This document shows, piece after piece, positions 10,576 to 21,449 of a DNA stretch of 64,000 nucleotides. How positions within the stretch are numbered: position 1 is the first letter of the stretch; each line of letters starts with the position of its first letter. The notes under the pieces are model-generated. The model had not been told where the DNA came from and made no database searches. It saw only the letters and a program-made list of their open reading frames with translations. The stretch is taken from positions 186,001-250,000 of the forward strand of contig JAZGUH010000939.1 in NCBI GenBank assembly GCA_037893225.1, written 5' to 3'. The position numbers and the translations under genes were made by a program. Source of the stretch: Hippasteria phrygiana (lineage: Eukaryota > Echinodermata > Asteroidea > Valvatida > Goniasteridae).

Positions 10576-10689
10576 GTATGGCCAGGTCAGACTGTCTTTC
10601 CAGACTTCTTCAACAACAGGACAAAGAGCTGGTGGTTTAATCAGATTAAAAGTTTCCACGACAAAATACCCTTTGATGGACTGTGGATA
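10576..10689 (+). CDS. GAA: GAA-like GH31 alpha-glucosidase, exon i (VWPGQTVFPDF)
   Basis: First of six recognisable exons of a glycoside hydrolase family 31 alpha-glucosidase, which releases glucose from the non-reducing ends of glycogen or maltose-type chains; the closest resemblance is to the lysosomal acid enzyme. The 38 codons start VWPGQTVFPDFFNN, continue with WWFNQIKSFHD and end PFDGLWI, the GH31 strand leading into the catalytic Asp. A polypyrimidine tract and AG lie just before 10576 and a consensus GTAAGT donor follows at 10690, so both boundaries are well defined (phase 0 donor). No upstream exon was recognisable in 1-10575. The next exon is 5.6 kb away beyond an intron holding SINE, piggyBac and DIRS fragments. 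Family assignment is firm; GAA rather than maltase-glucoamylase is an inference from overall resemblance. Confidence 0.9.
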
Positions 10690-10771
10690 GTAAGTAGTTA
10701 ATTTCTACAAATTTTATCTTAATTTCTGGCAGTACATGTATATTGCAAATGTACATGTAGAGTTAAATTGT

Positions 10772-10814
10772 ATGTTCATGTAGGTTGCCTTAACAAGGCA
10801 ACCTACATGAACAT
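10772..10814. repeat. Perfect palindrome, 20-bp arms with 3-nt loop
   Basis: ATGTTCATGTAGGTTGCCTT (10772-10791), AAC, then its exact reverse complement (10795-10814). It sits 82 bp downstream of exon i of the GAA-like gene. A second short direct repeat (CAAGGCATTTATTTGCA) follows. Confidence 0.92.
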
Positions 10815-11129
10815 GTGTAACAAGGCATTTATTTGCACAATACAAGGCATTTATTTGCATAAACGGGCAGACTTGGATCTGGTTTTGTCGTCAAACAAAC
10901 AAAACCATGTTATTTACAAATATGCCTTTTGTGTTAAATTAGTTTGTTCAGGAGGATATAAGGAATAGGCTGGGGAAGTAACCAGTAAACTTTTTAAAAA
11001 TAATTTCATAAATCACGTACATGTATTCCATTATTTTGATCCCCACAATGTGATCCCTGGCTATACAGCATTATGACTAGCACCCCCTCCACTCCTGCCA
11101 GTTTTCTAACTTTCTTTTTGTTTTCGTCA

Positions 11130-11275
11130 AACAATCCACAAGGGAAACTGACTAGGTAAATTTGAATACATTTTCAAAGTGAACAAAGAAAACTGGCAGG
11201 AGTGGGATTCGAACCTGCGACCTCTGGAATACCGTACCGGCTCTCTACCAACTGAGTTATCTTGCCCTATGTTGG
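11130..11275 (-). mobile_element. tRNA-derived SINE (copy 3)
   Basis: On the minus strand: GGGCAAGATAACTCAGTTGG (A box), GGTCGCAGGTTCGAATCCCA (B box), CTGCCAGTTTTCTTTGTTCA and TTTGAAAATGTATTCAAATT, then the long tail ending at GTGGATTGTTTGACGAAAAC. It is the most complete copy of the 3' body in the window. Confidence 0.82.
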
Positions 11276-11399
11276 CTTTTTTTTTTTATCATAAAACTGT
11301 CTTCTTCAGTGAGCAAGATCAGTTGCTCGTTCACGAGCTCAATTCACCAACTGTTGAGGATGCTTTGTGTCCACAGGCATCGCTAAAGGGTGATGCGGG

Positions 11400-12000
11400 A
11401 GGGGGTGACATCCCCCTTCAGTTGATTTTTGTCTTCAAATTCATGTTGCTGTCAGCAAAATGGTGCCATGGTCCTTTCTCAGTCCCACCCAGTTCTTTGT
11501 ACACAAGATATGAGTTCATCAGGCAGACATCCAACAAATAAAAGAAGAATTGTTTGTACCACTTGAGCGGTGGGACGAGGCTAATTGATCTGAAATGTCT
11601 GTCTTTCATGCCTTTGTAGTCGATCACGCAGTGAGGTTTTGTGATGGATTGCCCTCCCGGTCACACTTGCCGCAGTCCCCCATTGCAGCGGTGTGCACTG
11701 TAGATAGCATGCTAACATCTTTCTTGTCTTTCCAAGGCAAGTAGGCCGTCATCAGTAGAGCAGAAGTCCTTGGGCATGTCCTTGCGATGTCTAACTGTCC
11801 CGATGACGTAACTTAGTTCTTTGGTTGTGGAGTTCCTGGTAAAAAGATGGGCAGGTGAACCAATTGTCCAGAAAAATGGTGTACCCCTTGTTGAGAAGAT
11901 CCACGATCAAGTCCAGTACAATCTTCGTACTTTTGAAAGTCTTTTGAAAGATGTAATCTGAGACTGTCCACATTAAACATCTACATGTACATGTACAACA
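11400..12000 (-). pseudogene. piggyBac-type transposase relic
   Basis: On the minus strand 11791-11973 reads VSDYIFQKTFKSTKIVLDLI followed by NKGYTIFLDNWFTCPSFYQE, the piggyBac block with a catalytic Asp (YT-x-x-x-DNW-x-T). Further along, 11418-11590 reads SISLVPPLKWYKQFFFYLLD and VCLMNSYLVYKELGG, the C-terminal piggyBac block. About 150 bp between them are out of frame, and the N-terminal part (to about 12260) is only dimly visible. piggyBac transposases cut and paste at TTAA. Degraded and inactive. Confidence 0.8.
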
Positions 12001-12639
12001 GTCACCTTGGACATTGTTGCAAGTGGTGTAGACAGAAGGCTTCTGATCTAGTCAGTTTGTCAAAACACATTTGAGATTTCTCTGTGTGTCTATTCAACCC
12101 TGGCCTTGCAGTAGCCACGATCAGCAATAGTGTCCGTCCATGAAGGCTTTACAGACAGATCATCTGCCTCATCTGACAACCATGCCTTGGGCCATATTCA
12201 TACAAGGATTTTCATAGAGAGACTACTTACAAACTTCTTCCATCCTGAGATCTCTTTTAAGTGCTGGAGGCAGTTTCGCATCCCTATTATTAACTGAAGG
12301 CACAGGCAACGTTGTTCAACTTATCAGTCAAATTCACCTTTCTTCTGGCAGTCCCCAGTATCTACATCATAATGATCTTCACGCCCTATCAGTCGAGCCT
12401 GCCCATATCTTGTGTGAACCGAGTGGAGTTCAACTTGTTCCATTACTCACTACGTTTGACTTCATTACTCACAAAGAACAATCTGAGCTGCCCAATCTTT
12501 GTCCCCAAACATCTTCGTTCTGGACATACAATCATAATCATAATCAAAGTGTTTCAACAGAAATGAGCTGGCCCATGGGAAAGTGATTTGTCACATTTTT
12601 CCAATATCATCAAGCTTTACATGCCATCATGTGCTGGGT

Positions 12640-13322
12640 CATGACTGCTATCCGGTAAGCTGTGACGAACTGTATTTGGTGACAACGTGAAGAGGAGATC
12701 AGTTAGGGGCACGGCAGGCCCCGTGTGCAGAAGTTCCGCCTGTTCCTTCAAGGGGTGAGTCTTTCCTCCCTAGAACCCGCCCTCGACCATGAATCTGCTA
12801 GGGCACCCACCCCAGGCAGACTTCACTCCACCGCCTAGAACCAGGTGGTGCCCCATTGCAAGCAAGATTGATGTCCACAGCTGTCTTCATGCAGGCTTTT
12901 CAAGCAATCTGTGCAGTACCGTATCCAACATTTTGTGCCAGAGAGGGCAAACAACGTCTGAACCGTCTTAAAACTGTTTTAAAACCATTTTTTATGATGC
13001 CTCAAATGTCACCGGGGGGAGGTGTGGGGGAGGGGTGGGGTGAAGGGTGGGGGGGGGGGCGAAGGGTGGGGGGGGGGGGGCTGGGGGAGGGCAAGGGCAA
13101 GTTTTACACCCGCTGGATACGCCACAGGTCGAGCACAGGTTTCACCATAGGACAACTCGCCCCACACACTATTTCATCCCCAAGCAGGTCAAGTCGCCCC
13201 ACATGTAGGGTCCGTCTATCAGAATATCAATATCAATATCAATAATCAATAATCAGAGATCCAACATCGACAGAGATCCAACATCGATTATATTCGATAT
13301 ATCGATTATACCCATGTACAAC
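12640..13322. other. No gene; G-rich stretch and short tandem repeats
   Basis: 13006-13085 is a G-rich plus-strand run (GGGTGGGGGGGG types) with G-quadruplex potential. 13222-13255 holds ATCAATATCAATATCAATA and related units, then a near duplication of AGAGATCCAACATCGA at 13253 and 13270. No coding signal was recognised. Confidence 0.5.
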
Positions 13323-13471
13323 TTAACCCTAACCCTGCCAGACACAGCACAGTGCATATGTGCTGACAGCTCCACTTTGCTGCACTCTGCACACAAGTCA
13401 ATGTGACAAAGTATGCAATCTGATGTGTCTGGCAGGGTTTCAGCAACAATGCCCTGGAGGGTTAGGGTTAA
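13323..13471. mobile_element. 149-bp MITE with TTAA ends (copy 1)
   Basis: Begins TTAACCCTAACCCTGCCAGA and ends CTGGAGGGTTAGGGTTAA; the full copy at 26806-26954 has exactly the same length. TTAA at both ends followed by CCC is what a piggyBac-type MITE with its TTAA target duplication looks like. The terminal CCCTAACCC resembles telomeric repeat but is only 1.5 units long. Confidence 0.82.
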
Positions 13472-13919
13472 AGACTGAAGATGGCGATTGATTGACCGGT
13501 TTAGGGTTTTGATCTACCACAGTTGTTGCTTATCCAAAAAAATTACATAGATGTGCCGGGCACCGGCCGGGTATGGGGCATACATTTAAGACCATTTCCG
13601 ATACTCGGCGCGAAAGCTAATGCGAATGCAAATTTGTGATGCCAGGGAAGTTTCACAACAGTTTCACCAAAATTTAACAAAAGTTCAACTTATGCTGCAA
13701 AATATTACTGATTCAGAGACATACATGTAAGTACAACTTGTTGGACGAATTTAGTAACGATCACCTGTGTATGCGCAGGGTACAGCGTTGAAGTGTTCCA
13801 GATTTTGCCAAATTCTCACTACATTCGTGGTTGCTTCATTATATGCGTTCCAAAAATGTAACCCGTTGCGCGATGTATGCGCTGACAACTAACATGCATG
13901 ATGCATATCGCACACACGT

Positions 13920-14120
13920 GGCACATGTAGTCGTACTTCCCCAATACGTAGGACAATGCTTTGTGTTTCCTATTGTTCCTTTAATATAACCAACCCCCAT
14001 AGACTATGCACGTATCCTTACGTTCGAGGACCGATTTTAACAAAAGACTCTACGTTCGAGGACTGAAGGTTTTTTTTGTGTTTCCTTTCTTCTCTTGTCC
14101 TCGGAGATATATACAGTGCA
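13920..14120 (-). repeat. Scaffold-plus-word repeat unit, word CCTCGAACGTA
   Basis: This is the reverse-complement relative of 60060-60170 and 60690-60860. It contains GGACAATGCTTTGTGTTTCC, TATTGTTCCTTTAATATAAC, CCCATAGACTATGCACGTAT and two copies of ACGTTCGAGGAC. See the finding on modular repeats. No coding frame. Confidence 0.8.
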
Positions 14121-14970
14121 CGTACATCAAGTCTTGAGTACATGTCAGGGTTGATAAAAATCATGATTTCAAAAAAATAAATAAAAAATCAGATTTATTA
14201 TATTTAACCCCTGCGTACGGATGACGCCATATGGTGTCAAAAATGTCACGATAATGATGACGAAAACTAAAATGATGCAATTAAACGCTCTCTATTGGTT
14301 GGTTGAACGCGCGCGTATTACACGCGCGACAATTTCACCAATCAATGGCGTTCATTCTCACCGTTATCATCGTCGTTATCGTGGCCAGTGTGACCGGTCC
14401 TTTAGGGTTTAGACATCATGTACATGGTATCAGTGTAAGAATAATGGCAGTTGGTTATGTGCCAAAAGGAAGAAGTGAACAGGCAAGAGATGAATACTGT
14501 ATCATACATGTAGGTAGTACATGTACATTGCTTCAGAATACTGTATCATTGTAGTACATAATAAATGTAGTACCTTTTTTTCAGGAAATTGGCCTCATAG
14601 ATTGCGTAAACTACTACTACTACTACTGTGCATCGTTGTACGATAGATCTACATGTACATTCGCTTTGGAAACATTCCCGTTGGAAAAATAAATCGAGCA
14701 CTTCATAAAAATAAAGCAGAAGGTGGTGTCCAGAAATTGGGCAAAGTTTATTGTACATATGCACATACGCATGTGTGTACATGTAATTGTAGCGTGGCCC
14801 AGATTCCGGACAAGCAATTTTTTCCGGCCCTGCAGCCAAGACCAACTGGTATCCCTGCTATATTCAACTGGACTGAAATGCACACCGTAATGCGATAGAC
14901 GTCGTGGGGACCAAAATTGTAATAGGGGGGACAGACAAAATGTACCGATAACTCGATCCAATTCTACTGC
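14121..14970. other. No gene recognised
   Basis: AT-rich DNA with ACATGTA words and a CTACTACTACTACTACT microsatellite near 14610. Open frames at 14303-14554 (plus) and 14546-14994 (minus) show no family motif. 14310-14330 carries the short palindrome ACGCGCGCGT...ACGCGCG. Confidence 0.4.
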
Positions 14971-14974
14971 GCTT

Positions 14975-15640
14975 GTCTTACCCATAGAGCTCACTGCATA
15001 TGCATTATTCCGTAGAGAGCACTAGCCATTCGCGAAGATTTATTCCCCACTGTACCCTGCAGCCGGCCTGCCATTGTACTTCCTCTTTACTCTTGGCGCA
15101 CAGTTATCTAATTAGCCGGCAAAAAATAAATAGTACAAAGACAGCCAATCATGTCTCCCACTGGTCCCCCACCCACCTAAAAAGAAATCTTCGGCGACTC
15201 CTAAGTCAAGGAACTCCTCAAAGATTTAAACATGGACTGCCCGCGGGGACACCTTTGGCCTTCCGACCACGACCGCCGCACCTCTACCGGCCTTGCCAGC
15301 CACCTCTTTTTCCCCCCGACCCCTAGTGATCCGGGTGCCACGGCCCCCTGCCTCAGCCAGTAATTCAGTTTTCCTCTCTGAGCGGTTCTCGTATTTCAGA
15401 GTTCCCACCTGCTTCTTGGGGCCCCTCCACCTTCTCGGGAACATTCTACCCCCAAGAAGAGGGAGAAAAAATGCAAGATGTTCGTTTTATCTACGGACAG
15501 CTCTACAGTCAGCTGTAAATGCCATAATCACAGGACAAGGCATTGCTGCAGGCAATTCAGTGCTTGTCTGAAACCCTGTCAGCCTTCTCCAAGCAAGCCA
15601 CCCCGGCTGCCCGGACCACCTCCCATTTATTTAAAAATCA
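14975..15640 (+). mobile_element. DIRS 5'-end fragment B (ITR plus leader/gag)
   Basis: CTTACCCATAGAGCTCACTG and the following 65 bases align with the left ITR of element A at about 80% by eye, and the downstream CCCCACTGTACCCTGCAG matches CCCACCATGCCCCGCAG in A. The next 500 bp are C-rich and could be the gag/leader zone, but reverse transcriptase and the right ITR are absent. A truncated relic in the first long intron. Confidence 0.6.
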
Positions 15641-16253
15641 TCCAGAAAGAAAAATTAATTCAGAACAAGTAAAACACACAAAAATGACTCGAGTGAATCA
15701 GTAGCTATAACACGGTGTACCCTAGTGTTATTTTTGCTACCCCGAAACATATTTTTCAACATATCCCTTGTAATTTATCGACAGTTAACCTTATAAAAAT
15801 ATGTATGGTTCCATTTTGTGTTCAGTTATTAGTATGCAGAAGGTTTGTATAATAAATCCTGCAACCCGACAGAAAGATGTAAAAGAGACATGGTCCTTGT
15901 TACATCTGAGACCTAATTTTTTTCCTGAAATGTCAACTTTCTCAGAAAACTAATGTTTGAATGGTACAAAACTTACCTAAATCTGTCCAACATACATTGT
16001 ACATGTACAAAACAAATATCAGGAATAAATATATATTTTTAGATTGCATATGTAACTGTAAATGTCACTATCAAAATGTCACACTGGTGTTTTGTGTCCT
16101 TTTAATATGTTGTATGTTGCTTCCAAAGCTGAATTCTGTTTCAAGAAAATAAGTCTGTTGATTCCATCCAAAAGTCATTGTTTTGACCTTGATTTTAAGG
16201 GACAAGGTTGTCTTTATTGAATAACCAAATTGACTGTATACATGTAGTTCTGA

Positions 16254-16397
<144 letters not shown>

Positions 16398-16729
16398 TAA
16401 AGTTTCAAGAATTTCAACTATTCCACATGCATGTACATGGAATTTATTTACACATTTATGCATTTTACTCATGTATTCCTTTTCAGAATAAATATTGAAC
16501 AAAAATGAAGCATTTTAGCTGTTCAGACAAATTAAGTCACTTTATTGCATATATGTTCTAGCACAGACAAGGGCCCGGAAACTTGAGCAGCGCATTAACA
16601 ATTTATGGATGCACGCACATTTTTTCTCCATTTCAGTCATTATATTCACTGTTGTAATGGTATAAATCTCAAGAATAAATAGTTGTTTAAGTACCTACCA
16701 GAATAATAATTTATAATTTTTTTGTTTTT

Positions 16730-17300
16730 TTCTTAGCTTTTCCGCAATTTTTCCAGAAAAAGTATTGTTTTTGTTCTGATTTTATTTGTTAGCCTTTAAA
16801 AGGTATTGTTTTTGTTCTGATATTTATTTTCTTCCTTTTTTTTCTTCTTCTCCCTTGTTTTTCTTCTCCCCCAAATCCTATAGACTTTGTACACGTTTTT
16901 GCTGTGCGGGTCTTTGGTCTCTTCTAAAGCTCATATCTTCATCATAATTTGCCAAAACAAAGATACCATACTAAAGGTGTGCATCAAAACGTGACGTGAT
17001 GACGTCACTTGACGTCATCTTAAAGGAGCATTTTTTAAGGACCCATATCTAGAGGACCGTAAGTCCGATTAAGTTCAAAGTTGCTATGTAGGTAGGCCAG
17101 CATGTGTTATAGACGAAAATTGACGTGACGGCATGATGTCGTCATACGATTTTATATCAATTTTTAAGTTTTTGAACCTTTAAACCATATCTCATCAACA
17201 GAACATACTAATTTCAAAATTATTTTTGTAATAGGTTTGTTAGGTCATAGATACCTACGTATAATTGTAAAAACATTCAAAACAGTCAAGGGAAAGTGAT
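16730..17300. repeat. TGACGTCA-rich dispersed repeat, copy 1 (partial)
   Basis: Starts near AGCTTTTCCGCAATTTTTCC, then CCTATAGACTTTGTACACG, GGACCCATATCTAGAGGACC, a run of degenerate TGACG words, and CCATATCTCATCAACAGAAC followed by TTTTTGTAATAGGTTTGTTA. The same order of blocks recurs at 25.1-25.5, 35.4-36.0, 36.0-36.6 and 37.3-38.1 kb. Confidence 0.82.
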
Positions 17301-17309
17301 CAGGAATTG

Positions 17310-17580
17310 CCTCATTGCACCACAGAGCATCTAGAATCCAACATTTTTCGGACCCCTTAAGCAAACCATGGACCCCACGCTGTAAGGGCTTCTCGCTCCG
17401 AGCTCACATTGTCCATCCATTGCCCCGTATGCTTTAATTTCACCTTCGTCAAACAATCCACAAGGGAAACTGGCAGGAGCGGGATTCGAACCTGCGACCT
17501 CCAGGTTACCGTACCGGTGCTCTACCAACTCAGTGAGCTATCTTGCCCTATGTTGGCGGTCTCCCAAATTGTCAGTATCT
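17310..17580 (-). mobile_element. tRNA-derived SINE (copy 4) with upstream repeat
   Basis: On the minus strand from 17580: GACAATTTGGGAGACCGCC, AACATAGGGCAAGATAGCTC, B box GGTCGCAGGTTCGAATCCCG and CTCCTGCCAGTTTCCCTTG, then GTGGATTGTTTGACGAAGG. Downstream it runs into the dispersed repeat shared with 6110-6240. Confidence 0.8.
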
Positions 17581-17639
17581 TACATACATACATGAAACTA
17601 ATTTTTCAAATTTTGCAACATAATATACCTTTTTCCAGA

Positions 17640-18020
17640 GCGGGTCACATATGTTCAGGAAAGGACAATGCAGTTTAGCGACAATGTCATGACAGCAAGC
17701 AGGGTTCGAGTCTGAATCTTTTTATAGTCTGTTAAATCTAGTAAGTCTACCCCTAGGTACATTTTGTACATGTTTATGTCCAACAAGATTTATCTCTGAC
17801 TTCCTGTAAAAAAGGGGGGCCATGTTCAGGAAAGGACATTTTTAACGTACTTTTGCGTGGCATATGCGACTACTGCTTTTGCGAATTTACTTGTGATTTC
17901 CCAATTCCAATCTTTTTATACTTGATTACTGGAGTATGTAGCGTCATTTTGAAAGGCAAAAAGTTGTGTTTCCTTTCTTTTAATTCTGGAAAAAGATACC
18001 ACGTTCAGGAAAGGACATTT
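17640..18020. repeat. ~175-bp degenerate tandem repeat with word GTTCAGGAAAGGACA
   Basis: TGTTCAGGAAAGGACA (or CGTTCAGG...) occurs near 17651, 17822 and 18001, spaced 171 and 179 bp. Sequence between them is only weakly alike. It resembles the word-bearing repeats elsewhere in the window. Confidence 0.65.
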
Positions 18021-18299
18021 TGAAAAAACATTTCACGGCTAATAAAATCTGGTGTACAGAATGTTGGTACATACTTCAATGTCTTTGCAAGTCTGGGTGG
18101 TTCCCCCGACATTTATTTTTATTTCTCATCAATTGCAGTTTCTAGAAAGTGTGAATGAGACTCCAAATCTTGTGCTTTGGCACCCATGTGAGCTTACAAT
18201 TTGTGAACCGTAATGCTTTTTTTGGAGCCTGTTACAACATAAAGGTCCTTGTGAGACAAAAACCAGCAAATTCCAACAATGTCTTCCTATGAAATAAAG

Positions 18300-18690
18300 C
18301 ATCGATTACCTATTTTTCATTTTGCAACCTATGACAAAACAGCTAAGATACCATTGAATTTTTCTCTACCTAATTCCAAATTTTTATGATCGTGGCTCAC
18401 TCAAGTTTGAAATAACAGCCATTTCGATATTTAGATCAAAAACAATATAAAAGAAAAGAATTCTGGGAAAAGCAGAAAACAGTGGATGTCATGTGGCACG
18501 TTGTGAATTTATTCCACACTTGAACGTACAGTTATGTGTGGCCTGGCGGGGTGCGATACGAAGTGCTAAATGCAGTGCTATACAGTGCATACTGCTGCAG
18601 CATGTACCAATGGTGTTTGGTGGCTCAGAAGGGACATCACAAATTGTGCATATTGATGTCAATATTTCCGTACTAAAAATCACTTAAAAA
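18300..18690. repeat. Dispersed repeat shared with 36880-37260
   Basis: Blocks such as TTTTTATGATCGTGGCTCACTC, GGAATTCTGGGAAA, GTGTCATGT, TGTACCAATGGTGT and GGTGGCTCAGAAGGGACATC occur in the same order at 36955-37210. In one plus frame both copies read MYQWC-VAQKGHxK-C, but stops surround it, so I treat it as non-coding repeat. Confidence 0.75.
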
Positions 18691-18839
18691 TGATATTGAC
18701 AAGATTTTTAACTCTCATGAAGCCGAACTCTAAATTCGCTGCCAGTTTATGGAGACAGAGAAACAATAGAGGACAAAAGGATGAACAGGTCTCCACAAGG
18801 AAATTCTAAATAGGATGATGTCTCAATGTTCCATAACAT

Positions 18840-19078
18840 TAAAGGTGCATATTTGTGAAGAGGTCATCAAAAATGTGCTATTTTTTTTTAAAGCCTAGGT
18901 TCGATCGGCATGAAAATTTGTGGGTAGGTAAATATTGTCATTAGTATGTAAAATTCAAAATGACGTTATAATAATAATGAGGAAAAGCCTGTGTTCAGTT
19001 TAAAAACAAAGTTCTAGTCTAGACTTCTTCTTTTAGTTCTATCCCAAATCCCGTAGACTTTGTACACAAAGTCTACCT
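18840..19078. repeat. TGACGTCA-family repeat, copy 2 (right part)
   Basis: Contains AAGGTGCATATTTGTGAAGA, GGCATGAAAATTTGTGGGTAG, ATATTGTCATTAGTATG and CCCGTAGACTTTGTACAC, the downstream half of the repeat unit plus its terminal core. DIRS element C begins at its right edge. Confidence 0.72.
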
Positions 19079-19628
19079 CACTCACTTACCCAAATAGCTA
19101 CTACTTATGGATATTTATCCAGCCGAAAAGGTTTAATCAACCGTCAGGCCGCCCTTTCGGGACCAACCCATCATGCTATGCAGTGACTGTGGCATCTTAA
19201 ATCCTCTTTATTTCTAGTGACGGTTGCGTACAGATGTGTTTTTCATACACTCTCGTTCTTTGAACATGTCTGTACGATTTTCGCAGTTATAATGGTGTTA
19301 TAGTTTTAATCAACCTTTCATTTCTTGTAGAAATTTATTCTTGTTTGAAGTTTCTAATTCTACATTTGAAGTATTTTGGAGGCTTTTCAGACCTTCATCA
19401 ACGGCGCCAGGTAGGCCCCATGAACTGGTTTAATTTCATATTTTTTGGGATCGTATTTTGATTATTTGTTAGCCTCCTGTATTTTCTTTGCTGTTACGAC
19501 AGACAGGAGACCTGTTCCTTCCCCGGCTGTTTGGGTTTAACTCGCCTCGAGACAGGCCCGTCTCCCGAGTTTTTCGTTTTGACTTATTTTTTTGTTGGAG
19601 AGAAGTGTGGTTCTATCTCCTTCGCAGG

Positions 19629-20350
19629 GTATAGCGGCCGTGGGTCATTCCCTACCCCCGGCCGTCTCACCTAGCCCAGGGTGCTAGTAAGCTCACAAAG
19701 GGCATGGTGTGCGTTATAACTCCTCGGAGTTCGATCAGCTAGTCGCCCCACCCGTGGGGCCCCTGTCTGGGAATCAGCCTCCTGGCCGTTCACGGGACTA
19801 GCAAGACGTATCGCGAGGTATAACGGCCGTCAGTCGTTCCCTTCCCCCGGCCATCTCAACTAGTTTGAGAGCTAGTGAGCTAGTCACTCCACTTGTGGGG
19901 CCCCTGTCCGGGAGTAGGACTCCTGGCCTTTCAGGGGACTAGCGAAACGTATCACGGAGAATAGCGGCCGTCGGCCGTTCCCTTCTTCCAGTCCTTTCCT
20001 CTTGCTCGTGGTGAGCTTGAGATTTAGTAAAGTGTATAGCGGCTGTCGGTCGTTCCCTACCCCCAGCCATCGCGGCTAGCCCAGGGCGCTAGTGAGCTTA
20101 AGCGGGTCATGTTTATTATTATTGCTCCTCGGGGCTCAATCAGCTAGTCGCCCCTCTGGTGGGGTCCCTGCCTGGGAGTCAGCCTCCCGAGCGAAACGTA
20201 TCTCACGGGAATAGCGGCCGTTGGCCGTTCCCTTCTCCCGGTCGTTTCCTCTTGCTCAGGGCGAGCTTGAGACCTAGCGAGACTTTTCGCAGGGTATATC
20301 GGCCGTCGGTCATTCCCTTCCCCGGCCGTCTCATCAAGCTCGGGGAGCTG
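19629..20350. repeat. Tandem repeats in the leader of DIRS element C, 6 units
   Basis: TATAGCGGCCGTCGGTCGTT-type units start near 19632, 19819, 19960, 20034, 20208 and 20294, each followed by CCCTTCCCCCGGCCGTCTCA and CTAG...GGGCGCTAGTGAGCTT. Two unit types alternate; intervening segments share AGTCGCCCCACCCGTGGGGC and GGGAATCAGCCTCCTGGCC. Probably the untranslated leader of the element. Confidence 0.85.
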
Positions 20351-20389
20351 GTACCCTAGAACAGGACGTATTGTCGGCCTTTTAGCTCC

Positions 20390-21370
20390 AGCTATGTCTG
20401 GGGGTGATCGTACACTGGGCAGTCCTCTCCGGCCCGGTCAGTACGATCTTCACACACCGGGCCTCCTGTGCCCACACACGTGTGCCCGGCGGCCCTCTTG
20501 GTCGGTGACTTGCCTCCCCCTCCGGTCTGGACCGTGGAGTCGCAGTCAACCTCCGTATTTGATCAATGCTGCGGGGTTCCGAGATCGATTCTTTCTTTAG
20601 ATTTTTCCCAACGGAGTGGGTCGAGCCATTCCTCGGGCAAGATACGCAAAAAGAAGCATCGGGTGTCCTCAGGTGATTCCCCCATGAGTTGACAACTCGG
20701 AGAAAGAAGGAAAGTGTCTCCCCACTGATTTTATGAAAGCTTTTCAATCGATCAGCTCTTTGTTGTCTGCCCTCTCGCAACAACAGTGGAGGCCGGCAGT
20801 GGCTCGTGTGGCGGGGCCTCCAGCATCCACCTTTCCTGATCCGGACCCCAACCTGGTTCTTCTGGGACCAAGCAGGATGGTGCCGAGCGTCGTCGGGCCT
20901 GCGGTTCCTCCAGATGCCTCAGACACCGGCTCTGATGTACCTCCTACTCCGGGCCGTGGTCACCCCCTCTGGGGTCACCACCAGACATCTCTCTTCAACC
21001 CTTGATGCATCTCGGGGCTTCTCCCCATGACGATCCCGATGCAGATGGGTTTGGTATTCGTGATTCTCTTTCTCCTTCGCATGATACGTGCTCCGGAGAT
21101 GAGATCACAGATCCAGGCGGACTATCCCCGTTTGGCTGCTGCCAAACTGAGCTTGAGGAAGCCACCAGCTTCCGCCAAGATGAAGCCTACAGGGAAAAAG
21201 GCATCTGGAAGTGCACCCTTTTTCTGCCCCGCTCTTCAGAAACCCTTGAAGCCCTTTCGTCAACGGACAGCCAGGGCTTCACTCAGGGCTCCACGTCCCT
21301 ACCCCCTACTCCAAACCTTTCGAACCAGGTACTCCGGCAGGTGGCGCCGGTGACACTTCCCCCCTCGATG
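20390..21370 (+). pseudogene. gag-like zone of DIRS element C
   Basis: Pro/Ser-rich frames lie between the leader repeats and reverse transcriptase, where DIRS elements encode their first protein. Open stretches at 20733-21005, 21027-21353 and 21002-21451 overlap in different frames. I recognise no motif, so the call rests on position only. Confidence 0.4.
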
Positions 21371-21449
21371 TCGGCCCCACTATGGAACCCGTCGGGGGGC
21401 CACCTCAAATTGTTTGTGTGGTCCTGGGAAGAGATCACCTCGGATGCAT

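Noticed and set aside
13323..13340. Interstitial telomere (CCCTAACCC)
   Set aside because: Only one and a half units, always as the end of a fixed 149-bp MITE with TTAA.
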